This document shows, piece after piece, positions 51,910-60,672 of a stretch of DNA of 64,000 nucleotides. The stretch is taken from positions 50,056 to 114,055 of the forward strand of contig CALWTQ010000003.1 of assembly GCA_944384505.1 (NCBI GenBank). Reading direction: 5' to 3'. Position numbers and translations under genes: made by a program. Under the pieces are notes generated by a model that saw nothing but the letters and a program-made list of their open reading frames with translations, made no database searches and was not told where the DNA came from. Source of the stretch: an uncultured Mediterraneibacter sp. GTDB taxonomy: Bacteria > Bacillota > Clostridia > Lachnospirales > Lachnospiraceae. Each line of letters opens with the position of its first letter. The first letter of the stretch is position 1.

Positions 51910-53433
51910 ATGGGGAAGATTGTAAATGCAGAAGAAGCACTGGAAAAAATTCAAGATGGTCAGACAATTGCGATCCTGGGATCCGGAGGCGGGATCTGTG
52001 AGCCTACATTTCTGTTAAAGGAATTGGGGAAAAAGTACATAGAAACACATACGCCCAAAAACCTTACCCTGCTTCATGCAAATGGAATAGGGGATAAAGA
52101 AAGCTTTGGAACAGATGCGTTAGCTCACGAGGGGCTGGTGAAACGTGATATTGCCGGACATTGGGCGATGGCGCCTGCAATGGCTGAGCTGGCACTGCAG
52201 GAGAAGATAGAAGCATATAATCTTCCGCAGGGGGTGATTTCTCAGATGTATCAGTCGATAGCAGCTCATAAGCCCGGAGTAATTACGAAAACAGGTCTGA
52301 ATACATTTATTGATCCACGGCTGGAAGGCGGGAAAATGAATAATAGCGCCAAAGAGGATCTGGTGAAAGTTCTGGAGCTGGAGGGGGAAGAATGGCTGTT
52401 TTTCCCTAATATCGGGATTGATGCAGCCCTCATCAGGGGGACAACGGCAGACGAAAATGGGAACATCAGTTACGACGAAGAGGCTGCAATATTGGAGGGA
52501 ATCTCTATAGCGCAGGCTGCGAAAAACAGCGGAGGTATCGTGATCGCCCAGGTGAAAAATATCGCAAAGGCGGGAACTATAAAAGCGAAGGATGTAGTGA
52601 TCCCGGGCATATATGTGGACTATGTTGTAGTAGATCCGGATCAGGCTCAGACGTGTGAAAGAATGTATGATCCGGCTCTGGCAGGCAATATAAAGGCGCC
52701 AATGGAAAGAATTGCGCCTCTGGAACTCAACCCAAGAAAAGTTGTGGCAAGGAGAGCGGCCCAGGAACTGAAAAAGGGAATGGTAATCAATCTTGGAGTC
52801 GGTATGCCTTCCGGCATTGCAGCGGTTGCTGCAGAAGACGGATATCTGGATGATCTGAATTTTACAGTAGAACAGGGGATTATCGGAGGAATGCCGATGG
52901 GAGGGATTATTTTCGGAGTATCCTATAATCCTGATGCTATGATCGACCAGACTCTGCAGTTTAATTTTTATGACGGAGGCGGCCTTGATATCGCGTTTCT
53001 GGGAATGGCTCAGATGGACGCAGAAGGGAATGTAAATTCCAGTAAGACGGGAAGAATGCTTTCAGGCTGCGGAGGGGCGATCAATATTTCGCAGAATGCT
53101 AAAAAAGTCGTATTTTGCGGAACATTTACAGCAAAAGGGTTCCGCGCAGGCATAGGCAGGGGCAGGATCACGATTGACCAGGAAGGTTCTATCCGAAAAA
53201 TTGTAAATCATGTGGATCAGATTACGTTTAGCGGCGCTTATGCCCGGAAGATTGGACAGCCAGTGCTTTATATTACAGAGCGGGCAGTATTTGAATTGAG
53301 AGAAGAAGGCCTTGTTCTGACGGAAATCGCTCCGGGAATTGATCTTGAGAGAGATATTCTGAATCATATGGAATTCAGGCCGGTTATTGCTCCAGATTTG
53401 AAACAGATGGATGAAGCTTTTTTCAGAGACTAA
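51910..53433 (+). CDS. Family I CoA-transferase (fused alpha-beta)
   Basis: 507 aa, both halves of a class I CoA-transferase in one chain, like YdiF or propionate/acetoacetate CoA-transferases. It moves CoA from acyl-CoA to a free carboxylate. GSGGGICEPTFLLKELGKKY is the N-terminal signature and the second half has LGVGMPSGIA. Catalytic Glu321 is in FTVEQGIIGG. AAAGGAGG precedes the ATG. It is the first gene of a six-gene operon and probably activates the imported acid. Confidence 0.92.
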   Translation: MGKIVNAEEALEKIQDGQTIAILGSGGGICEPTFLLKELGKKYIETHTPKNLTLLHANGIGDKESFGTDALAHEGLVKRDIAGHWAMAPAMAELALQEKIEAYNLPQGVISQMYQSIAAHKPGVITKTGLNTFIDPRLEGGKMNNSAKEDLVKVLELEGEEWLFFPNIGIDAALIRGTTADENGNISYDEEAAILEGISIAQAAKNSGGIVIAQVKNIAKAGTIKAKDVVIPGIYVDYVVVDPDQAQTCERMYDPALAGNIKAPMERIAPLELNPRKVVARRAAQELKKGMVINLGVGMPSGIAAVAAEDGYLDDLNFTVEQGIIGGMPMGGIIFGVSYNPDAMIDQTLQFNFYDGGGLDIAFLGMAQMDAEGNVNSSKTGRMLSGCGGAINISQNAKKVVFCGTFTAKGFRAGIGRGRITIDQEGSIRKIVNHVDQITFSGAYARKIGQPVLYITERAVFELREEGLVLTEIAPGIDLERDILNHMEFRPVIAPDLKQMDEAFFRD

Positions 53434-53479
53434 AGCAAACAGGATATGTTAAAAACAAAGAATAACAGGAGGAGACAAG

Positions 53480-54256
53480 ATGGCGACACATATTAGACTG
53501 GAAGAGAAAAATAACACGGCCTATATTATTTTTTATGAAGAAGAGGAGAGGAAGCCATGCACCTTGGATTGGGATGTTCTGGCAGAATTGGAAGCGCAGA
53601 TAGACTATATTGAGAAAAGAAAGGCGGCATTTACTGCCGTAGTAGTAGAGAGCGCATCTCCAAAATCATTCATAGTTGGGGCGAATATTGCGGTATTGAA
53701 AACGCAGAATTCGTCTAATATAGGAGACTGGGTGTTGAATGGGCACAGGATTTTCGGACGGTTTCAAAAACTGGCGCAGCCGGTAATTGCAAAGGTGAAA
53801 AAATATGCATTGGGAGGCGGACTGGAGCTGGCAATGTCATGCGATATGATTATTGCCGGAGAAAATGCCAGATTTGGCCAGCCGGAAGCATCTCTCGGCG
53901 TGATGCCGGGATGGGGCGGGAGCTACAGGCTTCCAATGCTGATCGGCCCCAACCGGGCAAAAGAAGTATTTATGACTGGAAGACAGCTGGATGCGGCAAC
54001 AGCGTATGACTGGGGACTTGTTAACCATGTATGCAAAGAAGAGGAACTAGATCAATACGTATCTGAAATGGTAGAAGACATCTCCCATAATTCGCCGGAA
54101 GTGTTGGGAATGGTGAAACAGATTATATTTGATGAAACACAGGCCGGGGCTGCCCACAACAGCTTTGTTGAGGCGGTGACATCGGCAAAGTGCATGGATA
54201 CAGAAGATACTAAGGGACGGCTGAAAGCTTTCTTTGAAAGCAGAAAGAAAAAATAA
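53480..54256 (+). CDS. Enoyl-CoA hydratase/isomerase (crotonase family)
   Basis: 258 aa. Oxyanion-hole region SFIVGANIAVL and ALGGGLELAMSCD. Both catalytic glutamates of hydratases are present: Glu116 (GGGLEL) and Glu136 (GQPEASLG). So hydration of an enoyl-CoA, rather than only isomerisation, is likely. It follows the CoA-transferase by 46 bp, fitting an acyl-CoA pathway. Confidence 0.92.
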   Translation: MATHIRLEEKNNTAYIIFYEEEERKPCTLDWDVLAELEAQIDYIEKRKAAFTAVVVESASPKSFIVGANIAVLKTQNSSNIGDWVLNGHRIFGRFQKLAQPVIAKVKKYALGGGLELAMSCDMIIAGENARFGQPEASLGVMPGWGGSYRLPMLIGPNRAKEVFMTGRQLDAATAYDWGLVNHVCKEEELDQYVSEMVEDISHNSPEVLGMVKQIIFDETQAGAAHNSFVEAVTSAKCMDTEDTKGRLKAFFESRKKK

Positions 54257-54280
54257 GAAGTATACGGAAGGAGGAGAATC

Positions 54281-55630
54281 ATGGAATTAATAATAGGAAT
54301 CTTAATTCTGCTCAGCTTTTTTGGGCTGGTTTTTTATGCAATCAAAGGCGGAAACCTTGCGATTGGCATGTTGATTATGGCGCTTGTGTGGACGGTGCTG
54401 CCAATGATAGGGAATACAATACTGTCCAGTCCGGAATTTATGACAGAATATGCGGATCAGGTAACGACGAGCTGGATTGATGCATTTTCGTCTGTGTTTC
54501 AGGGCGGACCGGAAGGCTGGGGAAGCACGCTTGTAAATGTGGTTTTCGGTGCGTGGTTTGGCCGGGTGCTTCTGGAGACTGAGATCGCGTCTACTCTGAT
54601 TAAGAAAGTGACAGAGCTGGGGGGAGATCGCCCTGCAGTTACGACGATTCTGCTCGGAATCGTTACAACGGTGATTTTTTCCTCACTGTTTGGCGCAGGA
54701 GCGGTTGTGGCGATCGGGGTAATCGTACTTCCGATTCTTCTCTCAATTGGTATACCAAAAAGGCTTGCACTTTGTTCCTTTATGCTCAGCATAGGAGCGG
54801 GGATGTTCTTGAATCCAGTCCTTTTTAGTCAGTACAGTGCGTTTTTCCTTGATGCGAATGGCGATCCTACTTATACCTACAGCGGTCATGTGCAGTGGGG
54901 AATGATCGCTTTGGCTGTACAGGTTGTATTTAATATCTGCCTGGTGCTTTTCTTTACAAGGAAGAAGAAATCGAAATTCTGGGCAGTGGAAACGGACAGG
55001 CCGGTAAGGAAAAAGTTAAATTATGCACCCAACATCGCTCTTTTAACGCCTTTCATTCCGGTGGTGCTTTTGATTGTATTTGAAATACCGATTATTATGG
55101 GATTTCTGATCGGCGGATTTTATGCGATGCTTGTATGCGGACGAATGAAATCTTTCAGAGAAGTGTGCAAAATCTTTGGAAAAGATTTTTTTGACGGCGT
55201 AGTTGATACGGCCCCGCTGGTTGGATTCCTGCTGATTGTTCCGATGTTTAATAAAGCTGCTGAGCTGTGTATCCCATATTTTAACGTGATTCTCGGGAAC
55301 GTTGTTCCTCACAGTACATTTTTGATTGCGGCAGCTTTTGCAGTGCTGGCGCCGCTTGGATTGTTCCGTGGCCCGCTGACACTGTTTGGCTGCGGTGCGG
55401 CAGTGCTCGGTATTTTAAAAGGAGCCGGATTTGCAACGGCATTTTTGGCGCCGCTTTTAATCGCTACATCAACAGTTATGGAAATATCATGCTGTGTGAC
55501 ACAGTCTTGGATTGCATGGGGAATCGGATATACAAAAGTATCATCCAGAGACTTCTTGAAATTGAGTCTGCCATGTGGATGGATTATTACTGCAATTTTG
55601 GTAATGATCACATATTTTATGTTCGGATAA
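54281..55630 (+). CDS. Ion-transporter-superfamily permease 2 (putative carboxylate uptake)
   Basis: 449 aa, full-length paralogue of the permease at 44739-46082. The same landmark segments occur: EGWGSTLVNVVFGAWFGR, VVAIGVIVLPILLS, LAPLGLFRGPLTLFGCGAAV and SCCVTQSWIAWGIGYTKVS. It sits between the crotonase and HyuA-like genes, so it should import the acid that the CoA-transferase activates. The similarity of the two permeases suggests related substrates for the two units. Confidence 0.82.
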   Translation: MELIIGILILLSFFGLVFYAIKGGNLAIGMLIMALVWTVLPMIGNTILSSPEFMTEYADQVTTSWIDAFSSVFQGGPEGWGSTLVNVVFGAWFGRVLLETEIASTLIKKVTELGGDRPAVTTILLGIVTTVIFSSLFGAGAVVAIGVIVLPILLSIGIPKRLALCSFMLSIGAGMFLNPVLFSQYSAFFLDANGDPTYTYSGHVQWGMIALAVQVVFNICLVLFFTRKKKSKFWAVETDRPVRKKLNYAPNIALLTPFIPVVLLIVFEIPIIMGFLIGGFYAMLVCGRMKSFREVCKIFGKDFFDGVVDTAPLVGFLLIVPMFNKAAELCIPYFNVILGNVVPHSTFLIAAAFAVLAPLGLFRGPLTLFGCGAAVLGILKGAGFATAFLAPLLIATSTVMEISCCVTQSWIAWGIGYTKVSSRDFLKLSLPCGWIITAILVMITYFMFG

Positions 55631-55642
55631 GGAGATGCGGTT

Positions 55643-57772
55643 ATGGGAAAAAGATTAGTGCGAATGGGAATTGATGTAGGCGGAACTCATACAAAAGCAG
55701 TTGCGATTGATAATGCGACACATGAAATTATAGGAAAATCATCCGTAAAAACAACGCATGATGATAAAGACGGAGTAGCGGCTGGTGTTGTTCAGGCTTT
55801 TATGAACTGCCTTCAGGAAAATTCGATAGACCCAGAGGATGTGATTTTTGTGGCGCATAGTACGACACAGGCTACGAATGCCTTGATTGAAGGCGATGTA
55901 GCAGTTGTAGGTGTGCTTGGAATGGGCGGAAAAGGTGTAGAAAATTTTCTTGCAAAGCATCAGGTCAGTTTGAAAGATATCGATCTGGGATCAGGAAAGA
56001 AAATTCAGGTCAGAAACCGTTATTTGAACGTGAAGGAGATCACGGCGGGAAATGTCCGTAGCGCGGTAAAGGAGCTGAAAGATGAAGGAGCGCAGGTGAT
56101 CGTAGCGTCTGAGGCATTCGGAGTAGATGATATTGCAGGAGAGCAGTTTGTCTATGACATTGCCAAAGGAGAGATGGGGCTTGAGACAACAGAGGCGTCG
56201 GAGATAACAAAGCTTTATGGCCTGACCCGACGGACGAGAACAGCGATCATCAATGCAAGTATTCTGCCGAAGATGCTCAATACGGCCAATTCAACAGAAG
56301 AAAGCGTAAGGAAAGCCGGAGTTAATGTCCCGCTTATGATTATGAGAGGGGACGGCGGTGTTATGGAGATCAACGAGATGAAGAAGCGTCCTGTGCTGAC
56401 AATGCTGTCCGGTCCTGCGGCCAGCGTTATGGGATCCTTGATGTATTTGCGGGCTTCTAATGGTATCTATTTTGAAGTGGGAGGAACGACGACTAATATT
56501 GGTGTAATAAAGAATGGCCGGCCTGCAATAGACTACTCCGTTGTGGGCGGACATAGAACATATATTACATCCCTTGATGTAAGAGTACTTGGTGTTGCAG
56601 GCGGAAGTATGATCCGGGTTAATAAGAGCGGCGTGTTTGATGTAGGCCCCCGTTCTGCACATATTGCCGGATTGGATTATGCTGTGTTTACGGATCCCGC
56701 AGAAATTGTTGATCCGCAGCTTGAATTTTTTTCGCCAAAGGAAGGAGATCCTTCGGATTATGTGGCGGTCAGATGTGCGAACGGCAGACGTGTAACGATA
56801 ACGAACAGCTGTGCCGCAAATGTGCTTGGGCTTGTAAAACCGGGAGACTTTTCATATGGAAATGTGGAGGCGGCCAGGAAAGCTATGCAGCCGATTGCGG
56901 ATTATCTTGGGGTTACTGTGGAAAAGGTGGCGGAGCAGATTCTGACGCGGGCCTATGAAAAAATACGTCCAATTATTCTGGGACTGGCGGAAAAATATCA
57001 TCTGGAACAGGATCAGATATCATTGGTCGGAGTTGGCGGAGGAGCTACATCTTTGATAGGTTTCTGCGCAGATAAGATGAATGTCAGGTACAGTGTACCG
57101 GAGAATGCAGAAGTGATTTCTTCAATCGGCGTAGCGCTGGCTATGGTAAGGGATGTAGTGGAAAGAGTGGTGCCAAATCCGGGACCGGCAGAAATACAGA
57201 GTATAAAACGAGAAGCCATAGACAAAGCAGTAGAGAGTGGCGCGGCTCCGGATACAGTAGAGGTACATATTGAGATTGATTCCCAGACATCAAAAGTAAC
57301 CGCGATTGCTCTTGGCTCTACAGAGGTCAAAACAACCGATTTATTAAAGGAATGCACAGAGGAAGAAGCAAAACAGCTTGCAGCGGAGGATCTGCGTGCA
57401 AATCCTGCAGAAGTAAATCTGATTGGAAAAACAAAACATTTCTATGTATTCAATACAGAGAAGAAAGGAAAGAAACCGCTCCGCATTTTAGATAAAAAAG
57501 GATTTATTAAAGTTCAGCGCAACGACGGTGAGGTAGTGATTGCAAAAGCTGGAGCCTATCGGAATATTGTAACGAAAATGTGGGAGGAACTGGCAATTTA
57601 TAAGGCGGATACGATTCTGAGGCCGGATTATTATATTTGTGCGGGCGCACGGGTAATGGATTTTAACGGTTCTACAGAGCTGGATCAGATTCTGATGCTC
57701 ATGGATATGGATATGCAGATGCTTGACATGGGAGAAGATGTAATAATTGTTGGGGCTAAAAATCAGATTTAA
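55643..57772 (+). CDS. HyuA-like ATPase (hydantoinase/oxoprolinase N-type) without HyuB
   Basis: 709 aa. The ASKHA-type ATPase fold is clear: phosphate loop MGIDVGGTHTKAVAID, then VAHSTTQATNALIEGDVAV, VGGTTTNIGVIKNGRP and VGVGGGATSLIGF. Hydantoinase/oxoprolinase A subunits use ATP to activate an amide or ketone. No HyuB-type gene is in the window. The last 150 residues (from about VEVHIEIDSQTSKV onward, ending DVIIVGAKNQI) do not match what I know of HyuA. The reaction here is unknown. AAGGAG precedes the ATG. Confidence 0.8.
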   Translation: MGKRLVRMGIDVGGTHTKAVAIDNATHEIIGKSSVKTTHDDKDGVAAGVVQAFMNCLQENSIDPEDVIFVAHSTTQATNALIEGDVAVVGVLGMGGKGVENFLAKHQVSLKDIDLGSGKKIQVRNRYLNVKEITAGNVRSAVKELKDEGAQVIVASEAFGVDDIAGEQFVYDIAKGEMGLETTEASEITKLYGLTRRTRTAIINASILPKMLNTANSTEESVRKAGVNVPLMIMRGDGGVMEINEMKKRPVLTMLSGPAASVMGSLMYLRASNGIYFEVGGTTTNIGVIKNGRPAIDYSVVGGHRTYITSLDVRVLGVAGGSMIRVNKSGVFDVGPRSAHIAGLDYAVFTDPAEIVDPQLEFFSPKEGDPSDYVAVRCANGRRVTITNSCAANVLGLVKPGDFSYGNVEAARKAMQPIADYLGVTVEKVAEQILTRAYEKIRPIILGLAEKYHLEQDQISLVGVGGGATSLIGFCADKMNVRYSVPENAEVISSIGVALAMVRDVVERVVPNPGPAEIQSIKREAIDKAVESGAAPDTVEVHIEIDSQTSKVTAIALGSTEVKTTDLLKECTEEEAKQLAAEDLRANPAEVNLIGKTKHFYVFNTEKKGKKPLRILDKKGFIKVQRNDGEVVIAKAGAYRNIVTKMWEELAIYKADTILRPDYYICAGARVMDFNGSTELDQILMLMDMDMQMLDMGEDVIIVGAKNQI

Positions 57773-57822
57773 AATATGTTAAAATATGCGTAAACCGAAA
57801 TTTTTTACAGGGGGACGAGACT

Positions 57823-58569
57823 GTGAACGGGAAAAGCGCAAGTGATCTGGTTATAAATGCCATAAAGGAAAAGCTGATTTCAGGTGAGTGGAAACCGGGA
57901 ATGAAGATCGCGGGTGAGATTAAGATTGCTCAGGACCTTGGAGTCAGCAGGGCTTCTGTGAGAGAAGCAATGGAACAAATGGTGGCTATGGGGCTTTTTA
58001 CAAGGCGCAGAGGAGATGGAACATATGTTAATGATGTATCTTCGGCAGCTATGTTTCATCAACTTGTGCCGGATTTGATGCTGAATGGATACAGCGAGGT
58101 GGAAATACTGGATTTCAGGGAGATGCTGGAGCCGGAGTGCGTCAGAAGGTTTGTGCAGGGCAGAACAGCAGGGCGGATTGAAAAGTTAAGAGAGATGTGC
58201 TGTGTTATGGAAGAGTGTGCCGGAGATGGAACCCCCAAATTCGCAGAAGCAGATTTGAAATTCCATCTGATGCTGGTACAAGGATGCGGAAATCCTATTA
58301 TAATCAAAATAATGGATATCATAATAGATGTTCTTACATATTATCAATACAGCGCAAACGAATTAATAGGCCCTAAGACCGGTGCGGAAGAGCATAAAAG
58401 AATATTGGAAGCAATAGAAGCCGGAGATGGAGAGCTGGCGGCGCTTTTGATGAAACGTCATATCCAGCGGAGCAAGCAGGATATAGTGGACCGGCTGAAA
58501 GACGGGAGGGCATCAGTTGGAAGAAATGGACAAACAGCTGGAAGAGAAAGTCAGGATCTACCAGTTTGA
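57823..58569 (+). CDS. GntR-family (FCD) regulator 2
   Basis: 248 aa, GTG start. Winged helix-turn-helix ASDLVINAIKEKLISGEWKP, then IKIAQDLGVSRASVREAME. The FCD domain is helical, with FREMLEPECVRRF and FHLMLVQGCGNP. Encoded inside the second catabolic operon, it probably acts at the palindrome at 51882. It overlaps the flavoprotein gene by 53 bp in a different frame. Confidence 0.9.
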   Translation: MNGKSASDLVINAIKEKLISGEWKPGMKIAGEIKIAQDLGVSRASVREAMEQMVAMGLFTRRRGDGTYVNDVSSAAMFHQLVPDLMLNGYSEVEILDFREMLEPECVRRFVQGRTAGRIEKLREMCCVMEECAGDGTPKFAEADLKFHLMLVQGCGNPIIIKIMDIIIDVLTYYQYSANELIGPKTGAEEHKRILEAIEAGDGELAALLMKRHIQRSKQDIVDRLKDGRASVGRNGQTAGRESQDLPV

Positions 58570-60571
58570 TACAGTGATTGTGGGGAGCGGAGCTGCGGCG
58601 TATAACGCGGCGGACAGCCTGTTTGATCTTGGAGAGAGAAGTATTGCGGTTGTGACCGAAGGAATTAAAATGGGAACTTCCAGAAACACAGGGTCTGATA
58701 AGCAGACTTATTATAAACTTTCACTTGGAGGAAAACAGAAGGATTCTGTGTATGAGCTGGCAAAAACTTTATTTCAGGGCGGATGTATGCATGGCGATCA
58801 TGCGATGGCAGAAGCAGCGCTGTCGGCCAGATGTTTTTTTAAGCTGATACAACTCGGAGTTCCTTTCCCGTGTGACATATACGGGCAGTATGAAGGATAT
58901 AAGACAGATCATGATCCAATGCAGCGGGCTACATCAAGTGGGCCGCTGACCTCGAAATATATGACAGAATGTCTGGAAAGATCAGTTAAAAAAAAGGAAA
59001 TTCCGATTTTTGACGGATACCGTGTGCTTCGCATATTCACTGAATTCAGAGAAGAGGAACGATGGGCAGAGGGAATTTTAGCGCTCAATGTACATAGCAG
59101 GGATGATGAACCGGAGCTGGCCTGTTTTCAATGCAGGAACCTGATCTGGGCGGTAGGAGGACCGGCAGGAATGTATGGCGGCAGCGTATATCCCGCAAGC
59201 CAGACCGGAGCATCGGGAACTGCGTTTGAGGCGGGGGCCTGTGGAAATAATGTATCAGAATGGCAGTATGGGATCGCGTCTGTTAAGTTCCGCTGGAATC
59301 TGTCTGGGAGTTATCAGCAGGTGATTCCCTGTTATCTGTCCACAGATCAGAGTGGCAAGGATGAGAGGGAATTTCTGGATGAATACTTCTCCACGCCGAG
59401 TGCAATGCTGGATGCAATATTCCTGAAGGGCTATCAGTGGCCTTTTGATCCGAGGAAAATATCAGAATCGGGATCATCTCTTGTGGATCTGGCTGTATAC
59501 AATGAGATAAAGATAAAAAAGAGAAGGGTATTTCTTGACTACAGAAGAAATGCAAAAGCGTCGCTTACTGAAGGTGAATTTGATTTTTCACTGCTTGGAG
59601 AGGAAGCGTACCAATATCTGGAAAACAGTGGAGCGCTTTTGGGGACACCCATTGACCGGTTGAAAAAAATGAACAGGCCGGCATATGAACTTTACCTTGA
59701 ACATGGGATTGATCTTGCAAAGGAATGTTTGGAGATTGATGTATGTGCTCAGCATAATAATGGCGGATTAAAGGTAAATATGTGGTGGGAGTCCAATATA
59801 AAGCATCTTTTCCCTGTGGGGGAAGCGGCAGGGACACTCGGAGTATACCGCCCTGGCGGAACCGCTTTAAATTCGACTCAGGCAGGCTCCCTTCGTGCGG
59901 CACAGTACATTGTACATGAAAAATATAAATGCGTAAAAGATACTGTGTGCCAAAAAGATGCAGAAGGGCCCGGAAGCAGTCCGGTACAGGGAGAAAAAGA
60001 GAGATTCCGGGGAAAATGCCTCATGGCAGCGGCTGAATTCAGAGAAAAATACCGGCGCCTGAAAAAACCTGTGAAAGGAAAACAATCCCCGGCAAAGTGG
60101 AGAAAACAGTATCAATCAGAAATGGACATCTGTGGAGGGATCATCAGAGAACAGGCGAAGATAGAAGACCAGCTTTCGCGCATAAGAGGATACATGGATA
60201 ATTTTCTGGATGAAACGTTGGTGATGAATATCCAGGAATTCAAACAGGCAATGATAAATTGGGATATCCTGACCTCCCAGCTCGTGTATTTAAGTGGAAT
60301 GAAAGACTATATTGAACGTGGAGGATGCAGCAGAGGGTCTTATCTGATAAGAAATAAAGATGGAACCAATGCTTATTTCGAACCAGGCAGCCCATTTGCT
60401 GATTTGGTTCAGGAAACCTCATATGACAAAGATACCAGGACTGTCAAAATAGAGTATGTACCTGCCCGGCCGCTGCCGGAAGAGGAAATATGGTTCGAGG
60501 ATATATATAGGGAAATGACTGGAATAAAAAGAGATCCGGCGAATGAGGATGAAGGAAAACCTGTTTTGTAG
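58517..60571 (+). CDS. FAD-dependent oxidoreductase, fumarate-reductase/aspartate-oxidase type
   Basis: 684 aa. Rossmann motif VIVGSGAAAYNAA for FAD at about residues 20-32, TSRNTGSDKQTYYKLS, and the C-terminal NNGGLKVNMWWES and FPVGEAAGTLGVYRPGGTAL correspond to the flavin-site motifs of fumarate reductase flavoproteins. No iron-sulfur or membrane anchor subunit is adjacent. I start at the TTG at 58517, because GGAGGG sits 6 nt before it, whereas the ATG at 58526 would be 15 nt away. The start overlaps the gntR gene by 53 bp. It probably oxidises or reduces an intermediate, but the substrate is unknown. Confidence 0.83.
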   Translation: MEEMDKQLEEKVRIYQFDTVIVGSGAAAYNAADSLFDLGERSIAVVTEGIKMGTSRNTGSDKQTYYKLSLGGKQKDSVYELAKTLFQGGCMHGDHAMAEAALSARCFFKLIQLGVPFPCDIYGQYEGYKTDHDPMQRATSSGPLTSKYMTECLERSVKKKEIPIFDGYRVLRIFTEFREEERWAEGILALNVHSRDDEPELACFQCRNLIWAVGGPAGMYGGSVYPASQTGASGTAFEAGACGNNVSEWQYGIASVKFRWNLSGSYQQVIPCYLSTDQSGKDEREFLDEYFSTPSAMLDAIFLKGYQWPFDPRKISESGSSLVDLAVYNEIKIKKRRVFLDYRRNAKASLTEGEFDFSLLGEEAYQYLENSGALLGTPIDRLKKMNRPAYELYLEHGIDLAKECLEIDVCAQHNNGGLKVNMWWESNIKHLFPVGEAAGTLGVYRPGGTALNSTQAGSLRAAQYIVHEKYKCVKDTVCQKDAEGPGSSPVQGEKERFRGKCLMAAAEFREKYRRLKKPVKGKQSPAKWRKQYQSEMDICGGIIREQAKIEDQLSRIRGYMDNFLDETLVMNIQEFKQAMINWDILTSQLVYLSGMKDYIERGGCSRGSYLIRNKDGTNAYFEPGSPFADLVQETSYDKDTRTVKIEYVPARPLPEEEIWFEDIYREMTGIKRDPANEDEGKPVL

Positions 60572-60600
60572 ATTGCCGGAAGTTTGACCGACACAGAAAG

Positions 60601-60627
60601 CCGCCGTATGGGGAGCCCATACGGCGG
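60601..60627. terminator. Terminator between the flavoprotein gene and hydG
   Basis: A 12-bp perfect stem CCGCCGTATGGG/CCCATACGGCGG (60601-60612 with 60616-60627) has a GAG loop. AAGTTTATTTTC follows. The flanking genes converge. Confidence 0.88.
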
Positions 60628-60672
60628 AAGTTTATTTTCACGGATTCTCTTCGATAAATTGGACTTCGGATT

